Positions 38,065-46,316 of a DNA stretch of 63,941 bases are shown piece by piece. Source of the DNA: Verrucomicrobiota bacterium (GTDB taxonomy: Bacteria > Verrucomicrobiota > Verrucomicrobiia > Limisphaerales > PALSA-1396); NCBI GenBank assembly GCA_016200005.1, contig JACQFP010000017.1, positions 1 to 63,941 of the forward strand, in the 5' to 3' direction. The translations under genes and the position numbers were made by a program. The number at the start of each line of letters is the position of its first letter. Within the stretch, counting starts at the first letter, position 1. Under the pieces are notes generated by a model. The model did not search any database and had not been told where the DNA came from. It saw only the letters and a list, made by a program, of their open reading frames with translations.

Positions 38065-39216
38065 TTACTTGATCCAGTTGAGCGGAGGCAATTCGTTCAG
38101 GTCGATGATGGCGATGGTTTCGTGGGTGTGGCCAGTGTGAAATTGCACGTAGCGTCCGAGCCGATCGAAGGAAGCGTGGGCATGGACCGTGCGGACCGTG
38201 TCACGAATGCCGGTGGCCAACAGGCGCGTGTTGCCCGTGGCGGTTTCCATCAGCCAAAGTCGTCCCTGCATATCGTCGAGTACGAGGAGTCTTCCATCGG
38301 GTCGGGCGGCAGTGTGCCAGTAGTGTCCTTCGCGCACCATGCGCGCGGTGCCATCTTTCTTGACCAGCATGACGCCCAGTTTGTCGTTGATCATGGTCAT
38401 GTCGCCGGTGTCTTTCACCCACGACTCGTGCGTGACCCATTCCTTGAGCGGCGTGAACCAGGTTTTGGGGTCGGTGCGAACGTAAAACGGACGATTGCCG
38501 CTGCCATCCTCGTTGACAATCCAGGAACGTTGCGGCGCGTAGCCGCTAGAATCCCAAGCGTAAAAGATGAGCGGATCAGTAGGACTGTGCTGCACGTGGC
38601 CGATGCGGAAGCCTTGCGTGACCACAGTGCGATACTCGCCGGTCTCGGTGTTCATCAGTCCGATCTCCCAGTTGGCGTCATCACGTTGTTTGCCGAGCGC
38701 GAGCCATTTGCCGTCGCCGCTGAGCGTGGGCTGCTGGAAGCCGCCGACATGTGGCTCCGGGATTTCGCCTACCTTGCGCGTGGTGACATCGAGGATGTCC
38801 AGTGCGATCACCTCCGCGCCGCGCAGGTGGTAGAGTCGGCGGGCGTTCGTGTGATCGAGGCAGCCGGTGCCGGCGTTTACCTGCGGATCGTCAGTGAGCT
38901 GCACGAGGCGGCCGGTCTCGACCTCGGCACGGAAAAGCTGCCAGGAGCCGGTGCGGTTCGAGAGGAAGATCAGGTAGCGATTGTCAGCAGTGAAATTGGA
39001 GAAATGGTAATAGAGATTGTTGGCAGCATTGGTGCCTTTGGTGAGTTCCCACACGCGGACACCCGTGACTGGATCAAGGCAGGCTTCGCGTTCGACCCCC
39101 CAATCCTTGCCGGCTTTCTCGTGAAGCGCAGGCGATGCAGCGATGGCGAGGTTTAAGCAGGCCGCTGTCAAACAGAGCCTGACCTTGGGATTTTGTGTCA
39201 TGGTGCTGCGCCTCAT
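38065..39216 (-). CDS. Exported PL22-like oligogalacturonate lyase / PD40 beta-propeller
   Basis: 383 aa from the ATG at 39216, chosen because GGAG lies 6 bp upstream. After a signal peptide come beta-propeller blades: LYYHFSNFTADNRYLIFLSNRTG, WQLFRAEVETGRLVQLTDD, GCLDHTNARRLYHLRG, PTLSGDGKWLALG, HVQHSPTDPLIFYAWDSSG, HESWVKDTGDMTMIND and RTVHAHASFDRLGRYVQFHT. This arrangement, with several His at blade centres, is that of oligogalacturonate lyases (family PL22), which split short pectin fragments by beta-elimination. TolB-like non-enzymatic propellers are the alternative. It overlaps the chimeric remnant upstream by 4 bp. Confidence 0.75.
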   Translation of the reverse strand: MRRSTMTQNPKVRLCLTAACLNLAIAASPALHEKAGKDWGVEREACLDPVTGVRVWELTKGTNAANNLYYHFSNFTADNRYLIFLSNRTGSWQLFRAEVETGRLVQLTDDPQVNAGTGCLDHTNARRLYHLRGAEVIALDILDVTTRKVGEIPEPHVGGFQQPTLSGDGKWLALGKQRDDANWEIGLMNTETGEYRTVVTQGFRIGHVQHSPTDPLIFYAWDSSGYAPQRSWIVNEDGSGNRPFYVRTDPKTWFTPLKEWVTHESWVKDTGDMTMINDKLGVMLVKKDGTARMVREGHYWHTAARPDGRLLVLDDMQGRLWLMETATGNTRLLATGIRDTVRTVHAHASFDRLGRYVQFHTGHTHETIAIIDLNELPPLNWIK

Positions 39217-39542
39217 TGGTGACTCCTTTTGATCTCGGCAGCGTGATCGTTGAAATAGGCGTTCGGCTGCGCGGAGTAACAGATCGTGGCCGGAGCGGCG
39301 CGAAGCGCGACTGCGGTGCAGAGAAGAAAAACACTGCCAAAGACGCGGATGCCCTTAGCGTGGGTTTCGTAAGTGTCGCCACCTTTGCCGCCAACGGCCG
39401 GATTCGCTTTCGGCGGACGGTTCGTGGTTTGGCTAAAAGCTGGGAAGCCACACGCCAGCGAGAAAAGGCTCGCGGTGGTGCTGGCTGATTTCAGAAACCG
39501 GCGACGGGAAATCGCCTCGGTCGTTTGGTCACTTTGTTTCAT
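39213..39542 (-). pseudogene. Chimeric remnant: Tat protein N-terminus fused to TIM-barrel protein N-terminus
   Basis: The first part (ISRRRFLKSASTTASLFSLA ... GDTYETHAKGIRVF) is nearly identical to residues 1-68 of the 27275-28213 protein, and the DNA similarity extends upstream past the start. It then switches to VFLLCTAVALRAAPATICYS and QPNAYFNDHAAEIKR, which matches the signal peptide and first residues of the 28307-30055 protein, and stops after SHQ. A deletion has joined the starts of two genes. The order (Tat gene first) is the reverse of the intact locus at 27-30 kb. Nothing functional is expected beyond a Tat signal with a short tail. Confidence 0.75.
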
Positions 39543-39728
39543 ATCGTGTTGTGAAGTTGCGTTCTGTTCGACATGCTACGCTGCTTTCCAACATGCCGCC
39601 AGCCTCATCACCACCGAGTGTTGCGGCGGATGAATACGGCGGATCGTCAGAATAAAAGCCGCTTTCGATTCGGCGCGCGTGCCTCGACATTGGTTTAGCA
39701 AATACCCCGCAGCTTGGTGCGGGAATAC

Positions 39729-41069
39729 TTAAGTTGGAATCAACGAACGTCTAAATTGCCTGTACAAATAAAGCCCATAGATCTCAACGATGACGAACGA
39801 GATGGTGTCGAGCCAAGCTGCGATATTGAACTGTGCGAGTTTCCCGGCCACGATAAATGGCGTGACAAAGTTAAGGTAGTTAACCGGGAGCAACACAATA
39901 AAGGCCAGCAAGCATTTTTCGCGAAAGGATTTCTTGAACCAAGCCACACCAATATCGCCGCGCCGATAGAAATAATACAAGGGCAGGGCAATGACGAGCA
40001 GAACCGTTTGGATGGTCCGCTGCGAGGCGAACGTTTCAACGCCCAACCACGTGCAGGCAATTCTTAAGCTCCCAGCCAGGCTTTCCTGCAATCCGTAGAG
40101 AACGGCAAAATACAAGGCCGTTGCGTAAATGAGGAACTGGCCGAACTTTCCCCCTTCGTCAATAAACTCCGGACCCGGGGGAATATCGCTCTCTTGCAAT
40201 TCATTTTCGGTCAACCGGCTATAAAACCAAAACAGCAAGCCGCCGATAATAAATCCACTGGAATACTCCCATAAGCTCCAGCCGGGAAGGTGCTTGAGTT
40301 CGAGAATATTCCGGCCAATGGGATGCCAGACCGCCGCCCCCGATAAACCAAGTCCAAAAATGACCATCACGCTGATGGCACGTTTTACGAAACCCCGGTC
40401 CTTGATCTCAAAATAGACATAGAGCAAAACCGGAATCACGGCCAAAGCCGTGGCGAGATTGCCGCGCATGGACAGATAACCGCGCCGCGAAATACCGGTC
40501 AGGAAGATTTCCTGATAATATTCGGGTGCGAGGACCGGGATGAGCAGTTCCGCAATATATCCGCCAATGTATCTCCCGGAGATAAACAGGATGACGCCGG
40601 CGGCCAGGTGCTTCAGGGTGTATTTGAATTTCGTAAAAAAGTAACCTCCAAAAATGAGCGAGGGAACACCAGCCCAGGAAAGCCCGACAATGAACAGCCA
40701 GAAATACCCCCGCCACCAGGGAACGCCGACATCGAATCCCGCTCCACGAGCGTTTTCCGCGGCATCGGATACGACGTGTCCAGGGTAAAGCCCTGGAATT
40801 CCGGCTTGCCCAACAAACGTGCCCCAGCCGGTGCGCATGATCCCGAAGACATAAACGGCGATGGCAAAAATGATCAAATTAAATTTTTTCCGCGGCGAGT
40901 AATGGATGGATAGGAACAAAAGAAAAAGCAAAATAACCACGGAAGGATCGGAAGTGCCGTTGCCTCGAATCTGCCAGGCAAACCCCCAAAGCAGCGCCCC
41001 CATCAGAATGGTTAAAAACCTATTCTCTTTTGGGTTGAAAGCGGATGGTTGTGTTTGAGTGGTAGTCAT
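39729..41069 (-). CDS. Polytopic membrane protein of unknown function
   Basis: 446 aa from the ATG at 41069. About twelve hydrophobic segments are visible (for example FLTILMGALLWGFAWQIRG, VVILLFLLFLSIHYS, LIIFAIAVYVFGIMRTGWGT, GYFWLFIVGLSWAGVPSLIF, GGLLFWFYSRL, QTVLLVIALPLYYFY and LLAFIVLLPVNYLNFV). Polar or charged residues lie near the ends of several helices (WQIRGNGT, FISGRYIGG, SMRGNLATA). I recognise no family; a transporter or sensor for a cluster sugar is possible. It lies 28 bp downstream of the Tat-exported protein gene on the same strand, so the two may be co-expressed. Confidence 0.8.
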   Translation of the reverse strand: MTTTQTQPSAFNPKENRFLTILMGALLWGFAWQIRGNGTSDPSVVILLFLLFLSIHYSPRKKFNLIIFAIAVYVFGIMRTGWGTFVGQAGIPGLYPGHVVSDAAENARGAGFDVGVPWWRGYFWLFIVGLSWAGVPSLIFGGYFFTKFKYTLKHLAAGVILFISGRYIGGYIAELLIPVLAPEYYQEIFLTGISRRGYLSMRGNLATALAVIPVLLYVYFEIKDRGFVKRAISVMVIFGLGLSGAAVWHPIGRNILELKHLPGWSLWEYSSGFIIGGLLFWFYSRLTENELQESDIPPGPEFIDEGGKFGQFLIYATALYFAVLYGLQESLAGSLRIACTWLGVETFASQRTIQTVLLVIALPLYYFYRRGDIGVAWFKKSFREKCLLAFIVLLPVNYLNFVTPFIVAGKLAQFNIAAWLDTISFVIVEIYGLYLYRQFRRSLIPT

Positions 41070-41097
41070 TGGAAAACATTCCGGTTGACGTCCGCGC

Positions 41098-42018
41098 TCA
41101 TCCGCGGGGGTCCCCACTCTTTTTCAAGAACGCGCTGAAGTCGTCCAAGGTTCCCTCGAAAAAGATGATTTCTCCGTGAATCGAAGCCTTTGCTCCGGGG
41201 ACCAGGTCGGGGAATTTCGGATCCGAGTGCATGCAGGGATGCCGCGGGTTGCAGACCAACGAGAAACCGTCCTTGAGCCAGGTGAAAGCGACCAGCCGTT
41301 TGCTCTCGTTCGAGACGGTCGCCATTATGGACCAGTCCGCCAGCGCCCGTCCCGTCCGCCAGCCCAGCCGGTACCGGCCCGCCTCCACTTTGGCCTCGTT
41401 CGCCTTGGGATACGATTGCCAGCCGAGGTCGGGCAGATGGACAAATTTGTTCTCGTTGGTGAAATCCGCAAATTCCTTGATCGTGCGCAGATACAGACAA
41501 GTTTGCAGCTTGATGTCGGTCAGGGGTTCTTGGCTGCCGTTCTCAATGTGGAGTTCCAGCCCAACCGTCGTATCGAACTTGCGCACCACGCTCCCGCCAA
41601 AACTGACGCCTTTCGGCAGACGTCGTTCAAAGGCCAGGCCGTTGGAAATCTCCTGCCAGGGCACCGCCGGCAAATCCGGGAAGACACCGGGGAACTTTGG
41701 ATTCACATGGCTCAGAAAAAGCAGCCCCTGGTTGGAGAAAATCTCTTCGGGGAAATCCAGCCAAAGATACTCCTGGCTGGGCCAGGCCGGGCTGATCCAC
41801 GCGATCTGTTCCCAGCGGTAATGGGGCCGCCACTCACCCGGCAGAATCCGAATACCCTTGGCGTGGGTTTCGTAGGTGTCTTTGACCTTCTGTGCACCAG
41901 CCGCAGGTTGACAGCAAACCGGAAGGCTGCCGCCGATGGCGACGAATGCAGTGGTGAGGCCGGCTGATTTCAAAAACGCGCGGCGTGTGAGGTTTTCTGG
42001 ATTTGCATTGGTTTTCAT
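41098..42018 (-). CDS. Tat-exported protein of unknown function, copy 2
   Basis: 306 aa from the ATG at 42018, preceding a twin-arginine signal (NLTRRAFLKSAGLTTAFVAI). It is a full-length paralogue of the 27275-28213 protein: shared blocks include DTYETHAKGIRILPGEWRPH, WISPAWPSQEYLWLDFPEEIF, VSFGGSVVRKFDT, ADFTNENKFVHLPDLGW and NPRHPCMHSDPKFPDLVPG. The conserved His-Pro-Cys-Met-His tail and the EWRPHY(P/R)WEQIAW block are candidate functional sites. The gene precedes the polytopic membrane protein gene by 28 bp. Confidence 0.82.
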   Translation of the reverse strand: MKTNANPENLTRRAFLKSAGLTTAFVAIGGSLPVCCQPAAGAQKVKDTYETHAKGIRILPGEWRPHYRWEQIAWISPAWPSQEYLWLDFPEEIFSNQGLLFLSHVNPKFPGVFPDLPAVPWQEISNGLAFERRLPKGVSFGGSVVRKFDTTVGLELHIENGSQEPLTDIKLQTCLYLRTIKEFADFTNENKFVHLPDLGWQSYPKANEAKVEAGRYRLGWRTGRALADWSIMATVSNESKRLVAFTWLKDGFSLVCNPRHPCMHSDPKFPDLVPGAKASIHGEIIFFEGTLDDFSAFLKKSGDPRG

Positions 42019-42521
42019 AAAGCCGTTTGTGCTTCGGCAATCTGGAATTCCCTCAAATGGCGAAGATTTGGAGCGAACTGGAGCGCCGGTTTGCAACCGG
42101 CTCTGGATGTTCCGCCCGCCAGAAACGGGTGGATACCGTCGCCAGTTGCAGCGAAACCTGACGACAGTCAATAGGTGGCTCAATCATGTTCAATGGGCGG
42201 CACGAATTTCACGTAGTTTTGTTGTTCACGGCAAGAGAAAAATACTGGGGCTCCGCTTGTAACACGGAGGACATCGCGCTCTGGGGAAGGCATACGAGGA
42301 GTGATGAAAGATGATTGACTTTCCAAAGATCAACCGGCATCTACTCTCCGGCTTTGCAGCCGAAGCCGGACGAATTGGACGACTGGTCGGCGTTGTGGAA
42401 AAAGGCTCGTCACCTCGTCAGACCTTGCTCGGCTGACGGTTTGGCAGATGGAAGCCGATGACCCAGTGGCGCAGCGATTAAATGCTTGGTAGATGATCGA
42501 GCAAATACTAAAACTACAACT
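42019..42521. other. Non-coding gap between divergent genes
   Basis: About 500 bp between the Tat-exported protein (minus) and the CE4 deacetylase (plus). Apart from the palindrome at 42085-42101 I see no gene or repeat. Confidence 0.5.
42085..42101. repeat. 7-3-7 intergenic palindrome
   Basis: GCCGGTT-TGC-AACCGGC is a perfect inverted repeat 67 bp upstream of the 42018 start codon. It resembles short hairpin repeats scattered between genes in this window. Confidence 0.5.
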
Positions 42522-43697
42522 GTGAGCCATCCTCTCAAATTACTTCGCCCCTGGCTGGCAGCGCTGACCGGTTTGCTGGCGATTATCCCCGCGCCGTTTG
42601 CATTGGCGCTCGAACCGATTCCCGACAAGCTCGTCGTGCTCACGTTCGATGATTCCGTGGCTTCGCAGTATTCGGTCGTCCGTCCGCTGCTCAAGCGGTA
42701 CAAGTTTTCCGCCACGTTTTTCATCACCGAGGGTTTTACGTTCCCGACGAACAAGACGGATTACCTGACCTGGGAGCAGATCGCCGAGTTGCACAAGGAT
42801 GGTTTTGAAATCGGCAATCACACTCGCGACCACGCCAGCGCGACCGCGAAAAATTTTGAGCGACTGCCTGAGCAAATCGAGGCCATCAACGCCCGTTGCC
42901 GGGAGCACGGCATTCCGCGTCCGACGAGTTTCGGATATCCGGGGAACAAGATCGATCCCGGCGCGCTGCCCATCCTCAAAAAACTCGGATTCCGCTTTGC
43001 CCGTCGCGGTGGGGCGCCGGAGTATCCGTACGAAGGCGGGCGCGGCTTCGCCTATGAACCGGGGGTTGACCATCCATTGTTGATTCCTTCGGCGGGTGAC
43101 GCGCGGCCTTACTGGACACTTGAGGATTTCCAGCGCGCGGCGCAACAGGCAAAGCATGGCAAGATCGCCGTGCTTCAGTTCCACGGCGTGCCGGACAACG
43201 AACATCCCTGGGTCAACACTCCGCCTGAACTGTTTGCCCAATACATGAAATATCTTCACGAGAATGGCTACCAAGCGATCGCGCTGCGCGACCTGGCCCG
43301 GTACGTGGACGCCGATAACGCACCCGCCGATTCCTTCGCCATCATCGAGAAGCGCAAAGCCGCGCGCCCCGAAACGCTGGTCAAAGGCGAAGTGCTCGAC
43401 GCAGATACTGGCCGTCCCGTGGCGGCTCACATTCACGTTCAGGATGAACACGGGGCATGGCATCGGCCTTTCACCACCGCGAACCCAGACCCCGCTGCCC
43501 GAAACGAAAAAGGAAACCCGGGCGGCACAAATGCCCCGGCGATGCCCCCGACGCTCTCGGCCGAAACGTTCGCCGTTTTCCTGGTGCCGGGCCGCTACAC
43601 CGTCACGGTCGAGCGCGGCAAAGAATATCAGCCTCTCAAGCGCGAAATAGTGGTGGGCAAAGAGGCGCTCGAATTGAAATTGCCGCTGCGCCACTGA
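42522..43697 (+). CDS. Exported CE4 polysaccharide deacetylase with C-terminal beta-sandwich
   Basis: 391 aa from a GTG at 42522 (a TTG at 42486 is possible). The signal peptide is LAALTGLLAIIPAPFALALE. The NodB fold has motif 1 LVVLTFDDS (D43-D44), motif 2 GNHTRDHAS with the metal His pair H100/H104, motif 3 SFGYPGNKIDP, and LQFHGVPD at motif 5. These are the residues of metal-dependent N- or O-deacetylases. Residues from about 295 (VKGEVLDADTGRPVAAHIHV ... GRYTVTVERGKEYQPL) form a carboxypeptidase-regulatory-like sandwich. Substrate is open: peptidoglycan, chitin or acetylated pectin. Confidence 0.88.
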   Translation: MSHPLKLLRPWLAALTGLLAIIPAPFALALEPIPDKLVVLTFDDSVASQYSVVRPLLKRYKFSATFFITEGFTFPTNKTDYLTWEQIAELHKDGFEIGNHTRDHASATAKNFERLPEQIEAINARCREHGIPRPTSFGYPGNKIDPGALPILKKLGFRFARRGGAPEYPYEGGRGFAYEPGVDHPLLIPSAGDARPYWTLEDFQRAAQQAKHGKIAVLQFHGVPDNEHPWVNTPPELFAQYMKYLHENGYQAIALRDLARYVDADNAPADSFAIIEKRKAARPETLVKGEVLDADTGRPVAAHIHVQDEHGAWHRPFTTANPDPAARNEKGNPGGTNAPAMPPTLSAETFAVFLVPGRYTVTVERGKEYQPLKREIVVGKEALELKLPLRH

Positions 43698-43950
43698 ACC
43701 GGCCTGGCCTGACTGGGTTGGTATTCGGGCGACAGACATGTTCACCGCACGGTAGCGGAATTGCCAAATCTCCTGCTGGCCGAAGACCTGAACGTCGCCT
43801 TCATGCTAACAAAAGCCGTTCCGTTCGAGCACGCCATATAGCAAGACTTCTCCGTCCTAGCTTGGAAGCGAGACGATTTCGAGTCTAGGTGGCGCGATGT
43901 CCACACGCAGCTCGGTTGAATCCGAAGTATCAGATGCCTTCCGGGAGACC

Positions 43951-44517
43951 TCAGCGTAGTCGCCGCCAAACAGAAAACCATTTCGCAACCACGCCATCCG
44001 ATTCCAGCGGCGGGAGCGTCACGCGGCGGAAGCCGCGTTCGCAATGGACGAGGACGCACTCGTGGTCGCGGAGATTGCGGAGCTTGTGCGGCTTGATTTT
44101 GTGTTCCTCGGTTTCGGAATAATTCACGTTGCGCTTGCCGGCGCTGAATCCCCATGAGCGTTTCACGACGCGCTTCTTGCCGATAAAGTCGGCGGCGCGG
44201 AAAATCAAACGGTTGCGCAGGTTTAAGGTGAGCACTTTTGCTTTGTCGTTGCCCAATGGTGGCACAAGCGAAGTCGTGCTCTGCGCTGCTGCGACTACTG
44301 TTGCACCCGCCTCGCGGATCACGTCCACGCAATTGTAATCGCTTGTTCCATCCTCACTGGCCGTCATGAATCGCTGCGCTTCGTCGGCCCAGAGGATGAG
44401 CAGATTGTTTTGGGCGCGGTCGGCCTTCGCTTTGTCGAAGCGACGCAACGCGTGATTGTAGTAAAGCACGGCCTCGTCGAACTCCTCGTCGAAGTTGGGC
44501 TGTTCGTTGTTCGACAT
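43951..44517 (-). CDS. Truncated type IV coupling protein (TraD/TrwB-like) C-terminal fragment
   Basis: 188 aa. From about residue 19 it reads like the C-terminal motor part of a conjugative coupling ATPase: YNHALRRFDKAKADR, NNLLILWADEAQRFMTASED (Walker B with DEAQ), DVIREAGATVVAAAQSTTSL, LTLNLRNRLIFRAADFIGKK and RSWGFSAGKRNVNYSETEEH. Walker A and the membrane anchor are absent; the first 18 residues (MSNNEQPNFDEEFDEAVL) may come from another gene joined by deletion. A complete coupling protein pumps the relaxase-DNA complex into the type IV channel. It follows the TraL-like gene by 5 bp on the same strand. Confidence 0.7.
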   Translation of the reverse strand: MSNNEQPNFDEEFDEAVLYYNHALRRFDKAKADRAQNNLLILWADEAQRFMTASEDGTSDYNCVDVIREAGATVVAAAQSTTSLVPPLGNDKAKVLTLNLRNRLIFRAADFIGKKRVVKRSWGFSAGKRNVNYSETEEHKIKPHKLRNLRDHECVLVHCERGFRRVTLPPLESDGVVAKWFSVWRRLR

Positions 44518-44522
44518 GGGGA

Positions 44523-45215
44523 TTACTTCGCCGGCAATAGCAGGTCAGCGACGGATTCAATCTCGCCGTAGAGCTTCCGCTGCCAGGTTTGGAGTCGTTG
44601 ACGGTCCAGCAAGCCGAAGGAGGGATGCTTGGTCGCCGCCGTGATCGTCAAATTCCCCCCGTTGAGTGCTTCAACCAGCCAATCCTGCAAACGAGACATG
44701 GCGATTTCCCGTCCACCGAGTTTGTCTTTGAGTTGCAAGCGCACTTCAGAGGACTCGAACAAAGCGAAGCTGTCGCTGTGCGCGGCGTTGCGAATCACGA
44801 CATAGTTGCACTTCTTGCCGAACTGGTCGGCGAGGCGCTGCACTTGGTCCACGCTGTCCGATTCGTGGTTCACCGGCACGACGAGCGTGAGCGTCGCGCC
44901 CATTGCGGACAACACGGCGGGCAGGTCAATCTCGGCAAAATAGTCAATGAATAGGTCGGTGGACGCCGCACGGCAGTCCATTACGACCAAGTTCGCCTTT
45001 TCCAGCGCGGAGAAGATGCCGTCGAGTTCACGGCGGTGGTCCAAGTCAAGAAATCGCGTGTCCGGGTGAAACCGCTTCAACGTCGAGTTTTCGTTGTCGG
45101 AATCAATTGCGACGTGAGCGATGCCCTTGTCTTTGAAGAACTGGACGAAGTTGACAGCGAAGAAGCTTTTGCCGACACCGCCTTTGCCATTGAGAATGAG
45201 GTCGAGACGTTTCAT
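44523..45215 (-). CDS. ParA/MinD-type P-loop ATPase, TraL-like
   Basis: 230 aa. The Walker A motif with signature Lys is at residues 11-17 (KGGVGKS) directly after strand 1 (MKRLDLILNG). HVAIDSDNENSTLKRF (A') and ANLVVMDCRAASTD (Walker B position) follow. Size, architecture and position after a TraK-like gene match TraL of IncP-type conjugation regions. It overlaps the upstream TraK-like gene by ATGA (45212-45215). The C-terminus IESVADLLLP resembles IADLLLP in the related protein at 61869-62690. Confidence 0.78.
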   Translation of the reverse strand: MKRLDLILNGKGGVGKSFFAVNFVQFFKDKGIAHVAIDSDNENSTLKRFHPDTRFLDLDHRRELDGIFSALEKANLVVMDCRAASTDLFIDYFAEIDLPAVLSAMGATLTLVVPVNHESDSVDQVQRLADQFGKKCNYVVIRNAAHSDSFALFESSEVRLQLKDKLGGREIAMSRLQDWLVEALNGGNLTITAATKHPSFGLLDRQRLQTWQRKLYGEIESVADLLLPAK

Positions 45216-45643
45216 GTGCTTTGAGGTTTGAGCATCCGAACTTGGGCGATGCGTGGGCCACGCGTGCGAGCTGGCGGCGCTTCGTCGCCATTGGAGTTGG
45301 AGGACGGTTCTGCCGCTGCGTTGGCTTCGCTGATTGGCATTGGGTGCGAGGCCGTTTCAACCCCATTCGCCGGCGTGGAAGCAGGCGGACGCTTTCGGCC
45401 TGGGCGTTTGCGTGGCCGGACGGTTTCTCCAAGCACCTGATGACAAAAAACGGCAATGGCCGTCTTGCTGATTGGCAGACAATGTTGCGTGAGCAGGTCA
45501 GCGATGGAGCGATACGACGCGCGCCTCTGTCGCAATTCCGCGATGACATCCCTCGCCGGGAGCAAATCCTGGAACTTCTGTGGACGGCGGGGCGTAAATT
45601 CTTCGACCGCCTTGCGAAAGGTGGTTGGATCAAACGTGGACAT
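45212..45643 (-). CDS. TraK-like small DNA-binding protein, copy 1
   Basis: 143 aa from the ATG at 45643. The N-terminal 80 residues are helical and basic (FRKAVEEFTPRRPQKFQDLL, VIAELRQRRASYRSIADLLTQ) with a helix-turn-helix-like ending (LPISKTAIAVFCHQVLG). The tail is Pro/Ala-rich and basic (RPRKRPGRKRPPASTPANG). This layout matches TraK, which wraps oriT in IncP-type plasmids. The upstream DNA (45691-45975) is unusually repetitive, as expected for its binding region. Identification rests on layout and gene order rather than strong sequence identity. Confidence 0.6.
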   Translation of the reverse strand: MSTFDPTTFRKAVEEFTPRRPQKFQDLLPARDVIAELRQRRASYRSIADLLTQHCLPISKTAIAVFCHQVLGETVRPRKRPGRKRPPASTPANGVETASHPMPISEANAAAEPSSNSNGDEAPPARTRGPRIAQVRMLKPQST

Positions 45644-45690
45644 AAACTGGAATGATTCGGATGTGAACCGGGAAACCGGTAAGCGTTGAG

Positions 45691-45975
45691 ACGGACACGA
45701 CGATGCTGCGACGTGGATGGCTCTCTGCCTGTCGAGGTTCGTGGACAATTCCGGTCAGTGATGAGGTTGCGGACGTGGACAGTTCGAGCCTGCGGACTGT
45801 CTGCGGATAGCGTCCGTTCCGGGGGAATGCCTGTTTGCGAGGCGTTGAGGCCGTTGCGAGTTCGCGGATGCGGACTGTTTGCTGCCGCGCTTGTTGGCGT
45901 GGACCGAACACGGATACGCACTGTTCGTGGACACGGACGGGTTGAGTCCGCGCCCTGTATTGGGCCTGTCCGCGT
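45691..45975. repeat. Cluster of (A/G)YGGAY hexamers upstream of the TraK-like gene
   Basis: In this part of a 673-bp gene-free gap (45644-46316), hexamers of the form GCGGAC, GTGGAC, GCGGAT, GTGGAT, ACGGAC or ACGGAT recur at about 45691, 45713, 45741, 45769, 45775, 45792, 45803, 45864, 45870, 45899, 45910, 45927 and 45933, plus reverse copies at 45946 and 45968. Longer repeats TGCGGACTGT (45791, 45869) and TTCGTGGACA (45738, 45924) are included. Candidate oriT or operator region. The remainder of the gap shows no gene. Confidence 0.5.
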
Positions 45976-46316
45976 TCGCGGAATTGCCGCGCTTGCGGCC
46001 ATGAATCACTGACATTGCGCGGCTGTTCTGCGCCTTCACCGCGACTGCTTCGCGGACGCAGAAACCTTAGCGAGCTAAGGAGTAAGGCTTGTCCTGTCTT
46101 AAACATGATGACAAACACACTGTTTCTTTTGCTCCAACAACTCGTCGCGCCAGTTCTTCAGTTGCGTGGCGACAGTTTCAATGCGGGTGGTCTGTTCAAT
46201 CGCGCCCACTTCGATGCGCCCGGCGTAGTGAGCAGCTAACATCCGCCAACTCCGCTCTCCATTCCAAGCGAATGCACTCCGCGGAAGGAAACTGCTTTTG
46301 CCCAGTCTCCATTTGC

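Noticed and set aside
43742-44332. 196-codon minus-strand frame overlapping the coupling-protein fragment
   Set aside because: The competing frame carries clear DEAQ and LRNR motifs; this one is Arg/Ser-rich without motifs.
45686-46012. 108-codon frame in the repeat-rich gap
   Set aside because: Its protein is a by-product of the GCGGAC repeats (Val/Arg/Gly-rich), with no ribosome-binding site.
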